A stretch of DNA of 64,000 nucleotides. Source: Aquatica leii (taxonomy: Eukaryota; Arthropoda; Insecta; Coleoptera; Lampyridae). The position numbers and the translations under genes were made by a program. The DNA is taken from positions 185,551,027-185,615,026 of the forward strand of contig CM069432.1 in NCBI GenBank assembly GCA_035610365.1, read 5' to 3'. How positions within the stretch are numbered: the stretch's first letter is position 1; each line of letters begins with the position of its first letter. Below, piece after piece: positions 12,361 to 23,279 of this stretch. The notes beneath the pieces were generated by a model. That model had not been told where the DNA came from and ran no database searches. It saw nothing but the letters and a program-made list of their open reading frames with translations.

Positions 12361-12656
12361 GCCGCAAATGAAGTAGAAGTTTTTAAAGAAACAGAAGATG
12401 AGACTGTTGAACAATACCAAGCAAGACCTTCAACATGTTTTTGAAGCAACATCAGTCTGTATGATTTGCCAAACAACAGTATTGTTGCTATTAAAAGATT
12501 TAAGTTTATGCGATAAGTATTGCCTGGAAAGTCAAAGATTAGAAGGTATACCAGCAACCGTTGAAAAAGAAGCATTTAATAATGTTTTAGATTATTCCGC
12601 CTGCCCGTTAAACAGAATTCGTATACAAAAATATATTAAAATTACAACTACCTAAT
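12361..12656 (+). pseudogene. Degenerate RING-finger segment, copy 1
   Basis: The plus-strand frame 12398-12655 reads VCMICQTTVLLLLKDLSLCD, then PLNRIRIQKYIKITTT and a stop. This looks like a C-terminal C3HC4 RING of the IAP/E3-ligase kind whose CKH has become LKD and whose last CPLC has become CPLN. A second copy at 13140-13299 keeps CKH. An acidic stretch (EVEVFKETEDETVEQY) lies upstream in another frame, so the gene is frameshifted. I cannot say whether it came from a host gene or a mobile element. Confidence 0.45.
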
Positions 12657-13139
12657 TTGTATTTTAACGAAAAAAAAATTATAACCTTAGAAAGATTAGG
12701 TGTACCATCTAATATATATTTATGTGATACATATTTTTAAACATTTTCAAATGCAAACAAGTAGTTAATTATGAGTACACAGCGTAAGATGTTGGTACAG
12801 ATTTGCAATTTTTAGTATTATTGCAATATTTTAGTAATTTTCAACAGTAATACAAATTACATTGCCATTTAGTACAGAAATTTAAATTAGGAGCAAATCT
12901 TACATTTAGACGTATTTTTACTTTTGGGTTTTTCCAGATTTTCTTAATTACAACTGTAATGACCATCATATTCTTAAAGTTTTGTTATGCCGGTGATGCG
13001 TGTAATCATACTATATCTATGAATAAATGATGTGCTGACATCATAACTTACAAATAAAATATCTTATCTGTATACGTGTCTATAAGAACATCTATACTAT
13101 AGTTTTGAGACGTCTTGCACTAATGAAGACAATTTAAAT
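12657..13139. other. Spacer between the two RING copies
   Basis: AT-rich. No supported gene. Confidence 0.35.
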
Positions 13140-13299
13140 AACTGCATCAATTGCAAGTAAACTAAATACGTAGATAAAAACGTAGTATGCCAAACGGCAC
13201 AGCCAACAACAGTATTGTTGCCATGTAAACATTTTGATCTATGCGATGAGTTGGACAGAATTCGTGTATAAGAATACATTAAAATTGTAACTACATAAG
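13140..13299 (+). pseudogene. Degenerate RING-finger segment, copy 2
   Basis: The plus strand reads VVCQTAQPTTVLLPCKHFDL, then CDE, then RIRV, a stop, EYIKIVTT and a terminal stop. It is clearly related at DNA level to 12460-12655 (shared run CCAACAACAGTATTGTTGC-like). It keeps the C-x-H (CKH) of a RING but has lost the segment between CDE and the final RIR. The copies lie in the same orientation about 700 bases apart. Confidence 0.45.
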
Positions 13300-13319
13300 T
13301 GGTTTTTTAATTGGAGTTA

Positions 13320-14719
13320 TTACTTGTTAAAAAAATGAGAACGTTGGCATGTGCGCCTTACCAGAATGTTAATAAAAATGATATACTGGAAGTGAACATC
13401 AGAGAAGCAAATAGCAAACATGCTGCAAAACCTTTTGTGTTTTTTTTCCTCAGAGTTGAGATAGTGGTAGAAGTGGAAGGATGCTACAACAGCCATGTTC
13501 AGGGCATTACTGAATAAGTTCCACCACCATTTCTTGGATCTCAGCCTGGGACGGTAAGATTACAGCATCCCATCCAGAAGATCAACTCCCCCATACCTTT
13601 ATTGTATTTCTTGATAAGATAAGGCCGAGGAACCTATGTTCTCTTTCACTTCTCACACGCTTCTTAAATTTGGTAACGCCAAAGAGCTTGCTGGCGACCG
13701 TAATAATAAAATTGTTGTTTCATTTCACGCATATGACTTTGCCATCAGTGCTATAGTCGTACAAACCGTCGCCTTTCTTTTCCATCTCTTTTTTAGAAGC
13801 ATGTGAGCATTTTGCTGTCCGGTTTTTTTTAATCGTGCCACACAAGCGGATTTCATCATCCCCAAGTTGACTTAGAAGGTCATAACTACTAAAAAAGTTG
13901 TCAAAAACATGATTCTGTGGGTTTTCAATAACTTGTAGCAGATGATTTAAAACTGTTGTCCCGAGAGAGGTTTCGTTGTTTTCACTTTCCCGGGTGTAAA
14001 TTTGCATGTTGTACCGGTAGCCGTCGACTCCACACAGCATCCATATTTTAATACCAAATCTGATAGATTTAACTGAGTGATCGCCATGGTATGGAAACTT
14101 TCCTTGTCAATGCTAAGCTTCTGATAGAAAATACCAAACTGTTGCAAATGTACGCACAACTTTTCATAAATTGGCAATATCTTTGCGACTTTGATAGCCT
14201 TGAGATTTTGTTTATCAGCTAAATCTAGGTTTCTCTTTATCAGGCGAAACCTGTTGCGACTCATTGTTTTTTCTAAAGATGTGAGTTGATATATCGTTAG
14301 CTGTTGACCAGTAATCGTTTTTAACTGGCAGAGAGTGATAACCGCTTATCAAAATCAGACCAAGAAATTGGCGCAATTCGTAGTCAGAAATTTGAAGTCC
14401 AGGTTTTATCTCTGTGAGCATATATGACAATATGCTCAGAGCTTACCTTAGGGGTTATACCTGCCGAGTTTTGTATCCATACGTCATCGACCTTCTTCCA
14501 CTTGGACACCTGGTCTTTATTTGGAAGGAACTGGTTCATCATCGTCATTAGATTACGATCAAATCCAAGATTGTGAACGTCTAGTTTCACAGCAACTTCG
14601 TTTGGCATATTTTTTAGATCTAGATCATCATTTTGCACATATTTATTCACGATTCCATTATCACTTGTGCTTGGAGGAATATAACAAGAAACTCTTGATA
14701 AAGATTCTCTGCTAACCAT
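13320..14719 (-). pseudogene. piggyBac transposase pseudogene
   Basis: The minus strand reads a piggyBac transposase almost from end to end, in several frames. The likely start is at 14719 (MVSRESLSR). It is followed by LRQFLGLILISGYHSLPVK, then NRFRLIKRNLDLAD and LSIDKES (first catalytic Asp, SIDE in relatives). Next come GVDGYRYNMQIYT, HVFDNFFSSYDLLSQL (second Asp) and LCGTIKKNR. After a frameshift comes GGVDLLDGM (third Asp, 13586-13572) and RPRLRSKKWWWNLFSNALN. All three catalytic aspartates survive although frameshifts break the ORF near 14260, 14030 and 13700. The Cys-rich C-terminus was not found. The open frame on the plus strand at 13311-13517 is a shadow of this gene. Confidence 0.85.
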
Positions 14720-15589
14720 AAAATATCATTAACTTAATCTAATTGAATTGTAATTTAGTGAATTACTAGACAAACAGTGCTCTGTACATTTACTCTTGGG
14801 TATATCGAGTGTTAGTTACAATAGCTTTATGTTACAGAAATTTTGCTAGCTTGATATGTAGTTCAAGCAAGAAATCCATTTGTAATCTTACACATTCGTT
14901 TCTAACCTGTAATATTATAAAACTTCACATGTAGTTACCCATAAAACTTAGACGTTTCCATTATAAAACTATAAAAATGAAGACCGTCTCACAAGAACAA
15001 AGTTAACGTGATAGTGACTCAACAAATATGGTGCAATGCTAGTTTCATGCAGTGTTTCGCGCAGGTGTACAATTGCTTCCCGAGTAACTTGATTTCGGTT
15101 CAAAATAGATGTATTAACATGCTAACGTTCCTCTTTTGGGATGATACACACATATCAATAATTATTATGATAACTATGAGATTTATATCCATTTATAAAT
15201 GTTTATATACTTTTGCATACTATATAGAATATAACAAAACCATTTATTATAATAAAACAAATTATTTAAGATATTTTAGACATTATTATAAACTGTAACA
15301 AAAAAGGTTTCAAAGTCCATTTATTCACTCTTATTTATAATTATCGAAAATCGGTCTCATAACTTGAACCAGCAAAAGATATTGTAATATTAACCTTAAA
15401 TAACACATTGCTTGTGAAAAATACAACATTAACTTTAATTATATCAGTTAAAAATCAATTCATACTTATGTTCCCAAAATAGAAACGCTGACCATTAAAA
15501 GGTTAACCAAAATTTTAAATTTTTTGTTTTGTCTGTGCGAGGATAATTCTAAATTGTTACTTTTATTATTTTGTTAATGGTTATATTAA
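14720..15589. other. AT-rich spacer
   Basis: No supported coding. The 96-codon open frame 15008-15298 has no features of a known protein and is probably chance. Confidence 0.35.
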
Positions 15590-15845
15590 ATAATAGTGTT
15601 TTTTGGTAATATACATTTTTGCTGTTATTAGTGTATTATTATTTTTTATTTCTGTATAGTTCTTTAGATTATATTTTTCTATGACTGCAATCAGTCTAAT
15701 GAGTATGTAATTTACTCTTGGTCTATCTATTACTTTTTAGAGTTGTAAGTCATCGAATGCCTTCTGTATGTCAATAAAGCAAAAATATGGTGTCTTGTAT
15801 TCTAATACTAATGCTAAAATACTTTTGACTGGTTAATAACTTAAA
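15590..15845 (-). mobile_element. LINE RT fragment
   Basis: On the minus strand the sequence reads FCFIDIQKAFD, RT motif A of non-LTR elements (FxDxxKAFD). It is followed by a decayed fingers/palm stretch (IRLIAVIEKY, NYTEIKNNNT). No ends or other domains are visible. Confidence 0.5.
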
Positions 15846-18800
15846 AACCATGACAAAAGATTTTTGAGATTGTTGCTTTTAGTATAAATATTTATGTGAT
15901 GCCGAATTTTAGTTAATTATAATATTAAATATTAAAATTTTATATTTTGACATTTGTTGATAACTAATACAAAGATACAAATAAAAAACATTAATAAAAA
16001 GTATGAAAAACATGTAGTAACTAATAAAACTCTGCTAAAAAATAAATAAATTTATAGAAATTCAGAAAAAAACTTAAACGAAAATTATTAAGTTATTAAC
16101 AATAAAAATATTAAACTTTATACTATCTTTTTTAATTATTTCACAAAAAACAATAACATTGTTTAATTTGCAAAAAAACTTTAGTTCATGCACTACTTAG
16201 GTCATATTTTCACAAGGTTATAGACCGTTACATTTGTGTTCAATAAATTTATAGCATATTAGGATTATAATAAATTTTCTTTTATGTAAAGAAATAATTG
16301 GTGAAATTAGTGATGAACATAATTTTATTATCTATTTAAAGATTGCATTAACTATTCATACTTACTTACCATTTAAAATTTAAGATTCGTATTGATTTTC
16401 TTACCTGTAACAATAAGAACGCAATTACTATATAAATATTTATTAAAGCAAATAGTTTAAATATAATTTAAACAAATATTTTTAATGTATACAATAAGTA
16501 GTTATAGCTTTTTTAATTTTCAGGATTACCGTCAGTCTGAAATTTTTTAATACAATTTTCCATTTCCATTCCATTCTGAAGCATTCACAATATGTGCTTT
16601 GGTCACACGTCGCAGTGAACATATTTAGAAGCTGGACCAGAAATGTAAAGTATTTTTAAGTTTGAAATTACATAGAAAGTAAGCAAAGCAATGTAAATTA
16701 AAGCAAAATATGAAAACTATTATGAGAAACGTGTCACAATTCCTTTTTATATATTGCTAAACTGACACGGATTATCATATTTGCCGTCATTATAACACTC
16801 GTTTTTCAATATACCATTGTAGAGTTGTCAAAATACACTACACATATCTATTTTAATCTTATAATCAAAATATTCTTAATCTTTTCTACTACATGTTTAA
16901 TAATAAAATAAATATCTGTTATAAATACCAAATACTGATATTTATTCAACTACATATAAGTTCTTAATATTTTACATTTTATTATAAGATTTTATTGATA
17001 TATAATTTTTTTAAACCGCTTAGTAAAATCTGCTACACAAGAAAGAAATATCAATATCTACACTCTTTTCAGTTTAAACTAAAAGAAATAAAATTTAAAC
17101 TAGGATAGATATATACCGTGCATAATTACTATAATTAGTAAACTTGATAAATGTTTCTAGCAAAAAAATACTAATTAATATATAGTTAGATACATACACT
17201 AACGTTTTATGAGAAGCATGTTTGTTTTTAGAAAACTGAATTTATTATTTAAAAAAATGTAGTAACGTACTACTCATAATTTTTAAACAAAACTCAGTAA
17301 GTTTATACCTACAACGTATTGGAATATCGATAAATGTTTGTGTACATTTTCATAGTACAAGCTATACAACCCATACTTAGCGGCCCAGCACGCAAGCATC
17401 CACGCAACAATAGCGTGAACTTTTCTGCCCTACAATGACTTAAAAATATGACCACGTTCTTTTGGTCGGAAACAGGCACGTCTGATGCCGCCTCGCATAC
17501 CTACATAATTTTATATTATTTATGCAGTTTAACCTATAACCGTTGACGTAGGAAAACCGTACATTCGATTGAAAACAGACGACACGTCAACTTTGTGTTA
17601 ATTCCATCACCTTCTATATTTTAACCAGTAGCGTTCACAAATTTATTATTCACCTTATACATATTTGCTTTGTAAATAAGCAATATGTCAAGCGGTATGT
17701 TGCGTAACGAATTAAATATTTCGGGCACGATGCGCACTCGAGCTCGCCTAGAGTAACATAAATTTATCTTTTGGTTTCATTTTATAACCTATGACATGGC
17801 ATCCCTAAAATTATCAAAAGCATCGAGAATGCGAAACATACAAATGGACCATCAGAGAAAATGTAGATAGTCAAAATCCATTGTTTACATAAATAATTTA
17901 TTCCAATTACATATTCAACTTTGCTTTTTGAAATAAAATTATTGTACAACGCAAATCTGTAACGATCAATTTATAAAATTACGCATTAAAAAAGAGCATT
18001 AAAGTAATTGAGCGGATTGTTATTTGTGCTTAAAAGAATTCTTGTTTCTAATTGATTACGCAAGATTATATCAAACAAAATTCTTTACATTCCTCCACGG
18101 TTTATTTAAAATAAAAACTAAGAAAAATCAACTTTTTTGTATAACTATAAACAAATTGCAATTCACATAAAACCTCCTGGCCCATGTGACAACAACAAAA
18201 AAAATACAACATCCTACTGTTACATTAAAAATGTGAGTTACTTTAGAAAGATACGAATTAAAATAAGCAGTACATTCAAGACTTGCCAGGTATTTTTCAG
18301 TACAGTAGAGAGTGGTATCAATTAACGTCATACACACAAATATTAGTATACATTTGAATTACATAAAATAAGCTATTTTATTCTTGTTACATAAGCGCAT
18401 AAAAGCAAATGACTTAGTAACTTAGTAAAACAAAGGCCAAACACTATAAAGCATAAGCTTAGAATAGGTACAGTAAAAGACATGTTATTGCTCAGATGCC
18501 ATAATAGCTACTATCTGCTAACTAAAATAAACTTTAGAAAAAAAAACAATAAATCGTTGCTTGAAATGTTAAGCAAAAATGGTATGCATTAAAGATACAT
18601 TTTAGTGTAGTAGTGTTTTATTATGAATAATTGATAATTAATAAATACTTAAAACTATTTCATTGTGATCGGCACAACTTCAAATTTACTAAATTAATGC
18701 ATGAATATTTTTTTATCTTCAATAAAACAAAAACATGTATTTTTGGTAACGGAAAATGCTTATAGACGTATTTATGCTTGAGATCCGTTATTTTTTTTTA

Positions 18801-19134
18801 CCATTTAGACACGTTTACTTAATCTTTGAATCTCAAATACGCTTTTCTGCAAAATGCGTTGATTTATACATTATATAGGCACAATTGCTGAAAATCTTCA
18901 TTACCTTTTCAGTGCATGTAAATGCTGCTCATAATTATGTTAACTAACACTCAAATTTAAAATTCTCAACATACTAGGAACTAGATATGATCACGTCCAC
19001 GTTCCATTTAAATAATTTTGTTATTGTTGAAAAAAAAAATTAGAAACAAAAGTATTAGTTTTAGTATATAGCGGCATTAAAAAAAATAATAAAAAACTAA
19101 AAACAAATGCAAAATTGCAATACGAAAATGCTAC
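15846..19134. other. Long AT-rich spacer
   Basis: No coding sequence that I can support. A slightly GC-richer patch at about 17370-17760 has no open frame of note. The overlapping opposite-strand frames at 18128-18337 look like chance. Confidence 0.35.
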
Positions 19135-19195
19135 TCTTGGATAGCCTAACCTAAAACCCTGAATAGCCTAAACTTAAGCTTTAGGTAGCCTAAAA
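19135..19195. repeat. Decayed tandem repeat, about 22-bp unit (left block)
   Basis: Three imperfect units of about 20-23 bases share the core TAGCCTAACCTAAAACCYT. The same unit recurs at 19910-19985. Confidence 0.6.
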
Positions 19196-19499
19196 TTTTT
19201 ATTGTTATATTAAATAATATCCATACCTACATAATTTCTCACCAAACAAGATAATACAATTTGAAAATTTGAAATAGAGATATATGTAAACAAAGAAAGA
19301 AACTTAAACGTAAAATAACAAATATACAACAAACACCCCAGAAAAGAAAGATAAACAAAAAACACAAAGCAGTTTATTAGTGGACGGACAAAATATCGGC
19401 ACTAAAAGCAAAAGCACATAGTAAATAAAAGATAAATCACGAGACCAAAGAAAAACAGCACACAGACGAACAAATATTAAAAAAAAACAAAGCAGAACG

Positions 19500-19910
19500 G
19501 CATGAGAAACACATACTCCTTACAACACTGTACATAAAAAACACCTTTAGCTCGATATGGTGACTAAAAGCCATAAAAACGCTGAAACATGCAAAAATAA
19601 ATAAGCACTTAATAAACATAACAAAAAGCTATAACAGATACAAGGGAAGCAATTGAAATAAGCGCTGGTGTTCCCCAGGGTTCTATACTAGACCAGCGCA
19701 TTTAGAATATCCTTTACGATTGCATTCTAAATATACAAACAGATGAGTACAGTTGATAGCTTTTGCAGACGACAAAGCAGTAGTGACGACAAAAAAGTGC
19801 GCTAATAAATTAAAAACAAAAAGACAGAACAACAACAACAACAAAATCACCTAAGAGCTGAAAAAACTAAACCTACAGCAAGCAACGGATGAAACCGAAA
19901 TGCTGCCTGA
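19500..19910 (+). mobile_element. R1-type LINE reverse transcriptase fragment
   Basis: The plus strand reads TLYIKNTFSSI (motif A region), then INKHLINI, then after a frameshift EISAGVPQGSILDQ, NILYDCILNIQ and QLIAFADDKAVVTT. The catalytic FADD is at 19762-19773. GVPQGS and NILYD are typical of R1-clade non-LTR elements. There are several stops and no ends. The fragment lies between two blocks of the same 22-bp tandem repeat. Confidence 0.7.
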
Positions 19911-19985
19911 AGCCTTGGGTAATCTAATCTGAACCTTTGGGTAGCTTGACCTAAATTATTGCGTAGCCTAACTTGAAACCTGAAA
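19910..19985. repeat. Decayed tandem repeat, about 22-bp unit (right block)
   Basis: Three further imperfect units (for example GGGTAGCTTGACCTAAATTA and GCGTAGCCTAACTTGAAACC) match the block at 19135-19195. Confidence 0.6.
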
Positions 19986-20129
19986 CTCAAAAAATTATTT
20001 TAGATTGTTAATTGATGTTGCGGGAGGTAAATAAATTGCAATAATATTAATTACTCCAAAACTAAACTTAGATTTTCATCCTACCATATCGATAGTTGAT
20101 TAATAAAGATAAATCTAACGTCATGCTAT

Positions 20130-20940
20130 TAATATTTTTTTTTTGATTGCTATTAAAAATCCATCACCCCAAACTTTGCTTAGTAATGTTATATTTACGT
20201 TCACACCTGAATACGTTATAATTATCAGAAAGCAACTTAGAATTAGATATATCACTAGTGTGAGCAGATTCAACAGAAACGATTACATCATATTCACTGT
20301 CACTTACGTAACAATATATTTAGTTAAGTTTAGAGCGCAGTCCACGAACATTAAAAAATATACACGCAAGTTGTTAACAGCGGAACAGCTGGATGTGTTG
20401 TGTTTCGATCACTTTTTATTCGATACGATTGTCAGCGATTGTTAGGTTTTTTTCTAGGTATTTTCTGTTCATGGGTGTCTGATCATTACTGATGATGTTT
20501 TTGTTTTTTACTTCATGTTTATTAACCAGAACACTCTTCGCTTAATACTTTGAATTTAATATTACCTTAACGGGCCGGGGTTTTCCAGCAGTTCGTGTGC
20601 GACCTAATTTGAACATTTTAATGCCATTAGTGTCGATAGTGACCATCTCCGATATGACATTATTGATTACGTCTAATTCTTTGGCTGTTACCTCTTCTTC
20701 AGTGGTGTTATAAGCTTGTTCTTCTATATTGTACAAGGTAATATTTTTCTGCGTCTTTAACGATCCATCATCTCTGCAATCAATTTTTCTCTTTCAGTCT
20801 CAGATGATACACGGTTAGGAAAAGATTTCTGCTTTGGATCCTCATGTATATACAATTAACAATAATTGCAAAACGCTTCTTTATTCTTATCTTTAATACT
20901 GTCATTGCACACTGAGCACTTAGTAAACATTATGAACAGT
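20130..20940 (-). mobile_element. LINE 5' region: zinc-finger ORF1 and endonuclease start
   Basis: On the minus strand, MFTKCSVCNDSIKDKNKEAF begins at about 20931 and continues with CNYC, a PHD-like Cys-rich start of a LINE ORF1. It is followed by TEREKLIAEMM and, in 20736-20542, by IKMFKLGRTRTAGKPRPVKV, a conserved ORF1 block. Downstream (about 20330-20150) is an endonuclease N-terminal region: DSEYDVIVSVES, DISNSKLLSDNYNVFRC and KQSLG. It is broken by stops. No RT follows, since the RT at 19500-19910 is on the other strand. The 100-codon plus-strand open frame 20143-20445 is a shadow. Confidence 0.6.
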
Positions 20941-22128
20941 AATTAGAGGAATACAAAAAGCAACGTATTTAAACACGTCTAATACACTACGGTAATTTTG
21001 ATGATTTAGAGATGTAGTTAACAATATGAATACAACTTATTCGTACACAAGACCAATGGCGTCAAATAGAATTATCAGGTACTTTGCAAAACATCCCCAA
21101 AACCAAAAAATAAATGTAATAAAAACCATGAAAAATAGAATCTTGAGATGCAGTAGTACCCAGTAAAGAATCTATTACCTTAACTAATCAACTACAACGA
21201 AATATATAGCATATAAAATTTTACCATTTTTGATTTAACTCAACACATTATCAACAAAAAATTTGGTATGAAAATTTTCCTCTACAACCAAAATATATTG
21301 TGCATGTATAGAAATAAACCTGACAACAAACATTGATAACAGACCAAAGTTATAATTACTACAAACGATGTGTTAGGATACTGTTCTTTAATAAAAAAAA
21401 TGTTATCAACATTACCTGACTGCTAACATTATTCGTGATTCTAATAAGCGGCGTGCACTGGTATTTACAACCCTATTTACACAAAACAAAAAACTAAAAC
21501 CAAGACAATAGAAAAATCGTACGTAGTATATCATATAAATTTTAGTGACTGCAACAAATACTTTACAAACTAAACAAAAACGTAAAAAAGATTTAAAACT
21601 GTAAATACCATTGAGAAAAAAAACTGAAACTGTTACTCTGTGTCTAGATTAGGAAAAAATTCCTTTTAGAGATCAATTTACATCAAACAATGTCAACTTT
21701 AAAACTAATACTTAAAATGTAAATTCAGTTTACAATAACATGAATCATAAAATCAACAATAATCATTAACTAGCCGTATTATTCGTGTAATAACTAATCA
21801 TTATATCATAATTTTGCATAAATCTTCAACTAAATAAATTTTATTTCTAAATTTCTATTTATAAATTTTTAAATTTTCATGGTCATGAAATTTTAACATT
21901 AATTCCGTACGTGTTATTTATTGCTTGTTATTTTTATGAAATCGTATAATAGGGTTAATTCTATGCATTTAGTTGTATTTGAATAAAACTAATCTTGTCA
22001 GAATGGTTAGACAATTCTAGTTTAATGTTATTTTTTCTACAGGTTTAATTATTGGTTTTTTACTTTTTAAACTTTTTTAACATTTGATTGACTAATTTTG
22101 TAATTTGCATCATAATTTAATAAATGGG
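20941..22128. other. AT-rich spacer
   Basis: No supported gene or repeat. Confidence 0.35.
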
Positions 22129-22296
22129 CTGATAAAGTTGTGCGTACAGCCAACGAAACATTTCCAAAAAACGGAATGATTACTTATTACTTATGCTGCC
22201 CCTCCACATCAAAGATTCAGTATTACTGAAAACACGACGATGAACTAGCATCAGTTCGCTGAGGATGACAGTACAGCGGTCGAAACACGTGTACGA
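22129..22296 (+). other. Two hammerhead/Penelope-end-like motifs
   Basis: At 22129-22158 the sequence is CTGATAAAGTTG, a loop, then CAACGAAAC (stem GTTG/CAAC). At 22259-22288 it is CTGAGGATGAC, a loop, then GGTCGAAACAC (stem GAC/GTC). Both resemble the CTGATGAAG...CGAAAC block in the ends of the Penelope-like elements of this window. Neither has a complete hammerhead core, so this is a weak call: probably old retroelement ends. Confidence 0.3.
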
Positions 22297-22395
22297 CAAA
22301 TATTCAATTTATTGTAGTTGCTGGGTTATTGTGAATCAAATATATTTAACGCTACAGTGTTTACTGTTCCTTTTATTTACTTGAACATAATAGAC

Positions 22396-22600
22396 CATGG
22401 TTCTCAATAGCAGATATACTAATTTCATTATGAAATTGTGATGTTTGTATAAATGAATTAATTTTTGTTTATTGCTACTGTCTGTTTAAATTTTCTTACT
22501 CTTTGTATATACCGTTTTTTATAGCGAAATTGATCAATTTATACAAACATCGCAATTTCGTAATGAAACTAGTGTATCTTCTATTGAGAAGCGCTGACTT
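22396..22600. repeat. Foldback element with about 70-bp inverted arms
   Basis: The left arm (22396-22465, with GGTTCTCAATAGCAGATA and GATGTTTGTATAAAT) is the inverted copy of the right arm (22527-22600) with scattered mismatches. The spacer is about 60 bases. The outer TTCTCAA resembles hAT terminal repeats, but I found no 8-bp target duplication. Confidence 0.65.
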
Positions 22601-22915
22601 TTAAACTTAAAAGCTATTGTTCTGTTATTTTTAAGATTCTATACGATGTGTTTTGAGCAACTTTTGCCTGTATGTATCTGGTTTTTACTTTGTATTTCAT
22701 TTCAGGTGCATATTCAAAGCAAATATCGGTCGGGTTATAAATGACATTTGTGTTACGACTTAATCACTTATGTTACAGTTGCTCAGCGTATAAACTATAA
22801 CTGTTTTTGTAATAAAGTAAGAATTATTCACTAACTCAAAAAAAAAACAAACCTGTAGACGTGCTTTTTCTGATGAATAATGAGTTATAAAATCATTAAG
22901 CCAGACGTACTTACC

Positions 22916-23272
22916 GCTAAGAATTTCGTCAAATTGTCTAGGGATTACACTTAAGTTTGTAACACAGCCTAAAGCATACTTTTTTTCACAAATAGTAAAA
23001 ACTACAATCGTAGATTTATGAATTTCTTGTAAATACGATACGTTCATTTTATTACATTGACAAGTTTAAATTAATAGTATTTTGTAGTTTAGGGCCGGAA
23101 TTTACTTTTCGCTTCCGTACTTCCGCTTTAATAAACTCAAGTATACGTACAAGTACATATACTCGCTCGGGATCAAAAAAAAATTCCGTTATGTACACGT
23201 TTCCGGCACACGAAGGGTCCGCAATGACAGGTTTTACGTAAATAATTTTGATAAAACGGCATCTAAATAAAA
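22916..23272 (-). pseudogene. Unrecognised exon-like coding block
   Basis: On the minus strand a run TTTTATTTAG acceptor leads into RFIKIIYVKPVIADPSCAGN, then EFFFDPERVYVLVRILEFIK and AEVRKRKVNSGPKLQNTINL, ending at a stop near 23052. One base out of frame, 23047 onward reads NVSYLQEIHKSTIVVFTICE and CVTNLSVIPRQFDEIL, up to a strong donor (GCG/GTAAGTACG) at about 22917. The composition and splice signals look like a real exon, but the frame breaks between the halves. I do not recognise the protein. It may be a host pseudogene exon or a mobile-element gene. Confidence 0.3.
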
Positions 23273-23279
23273 GCAATTA

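Noticed and set aside
13311-13517. 68-codon plus-strand open frame
   Set aside because: Largely antisense to the C-terminal part of the piggyBac transposase.
20143-20445. 100-codon plus-strand open frame
   Set aside because: The minus strand here reads as a LINE endonuclease start, so this is a shadow.
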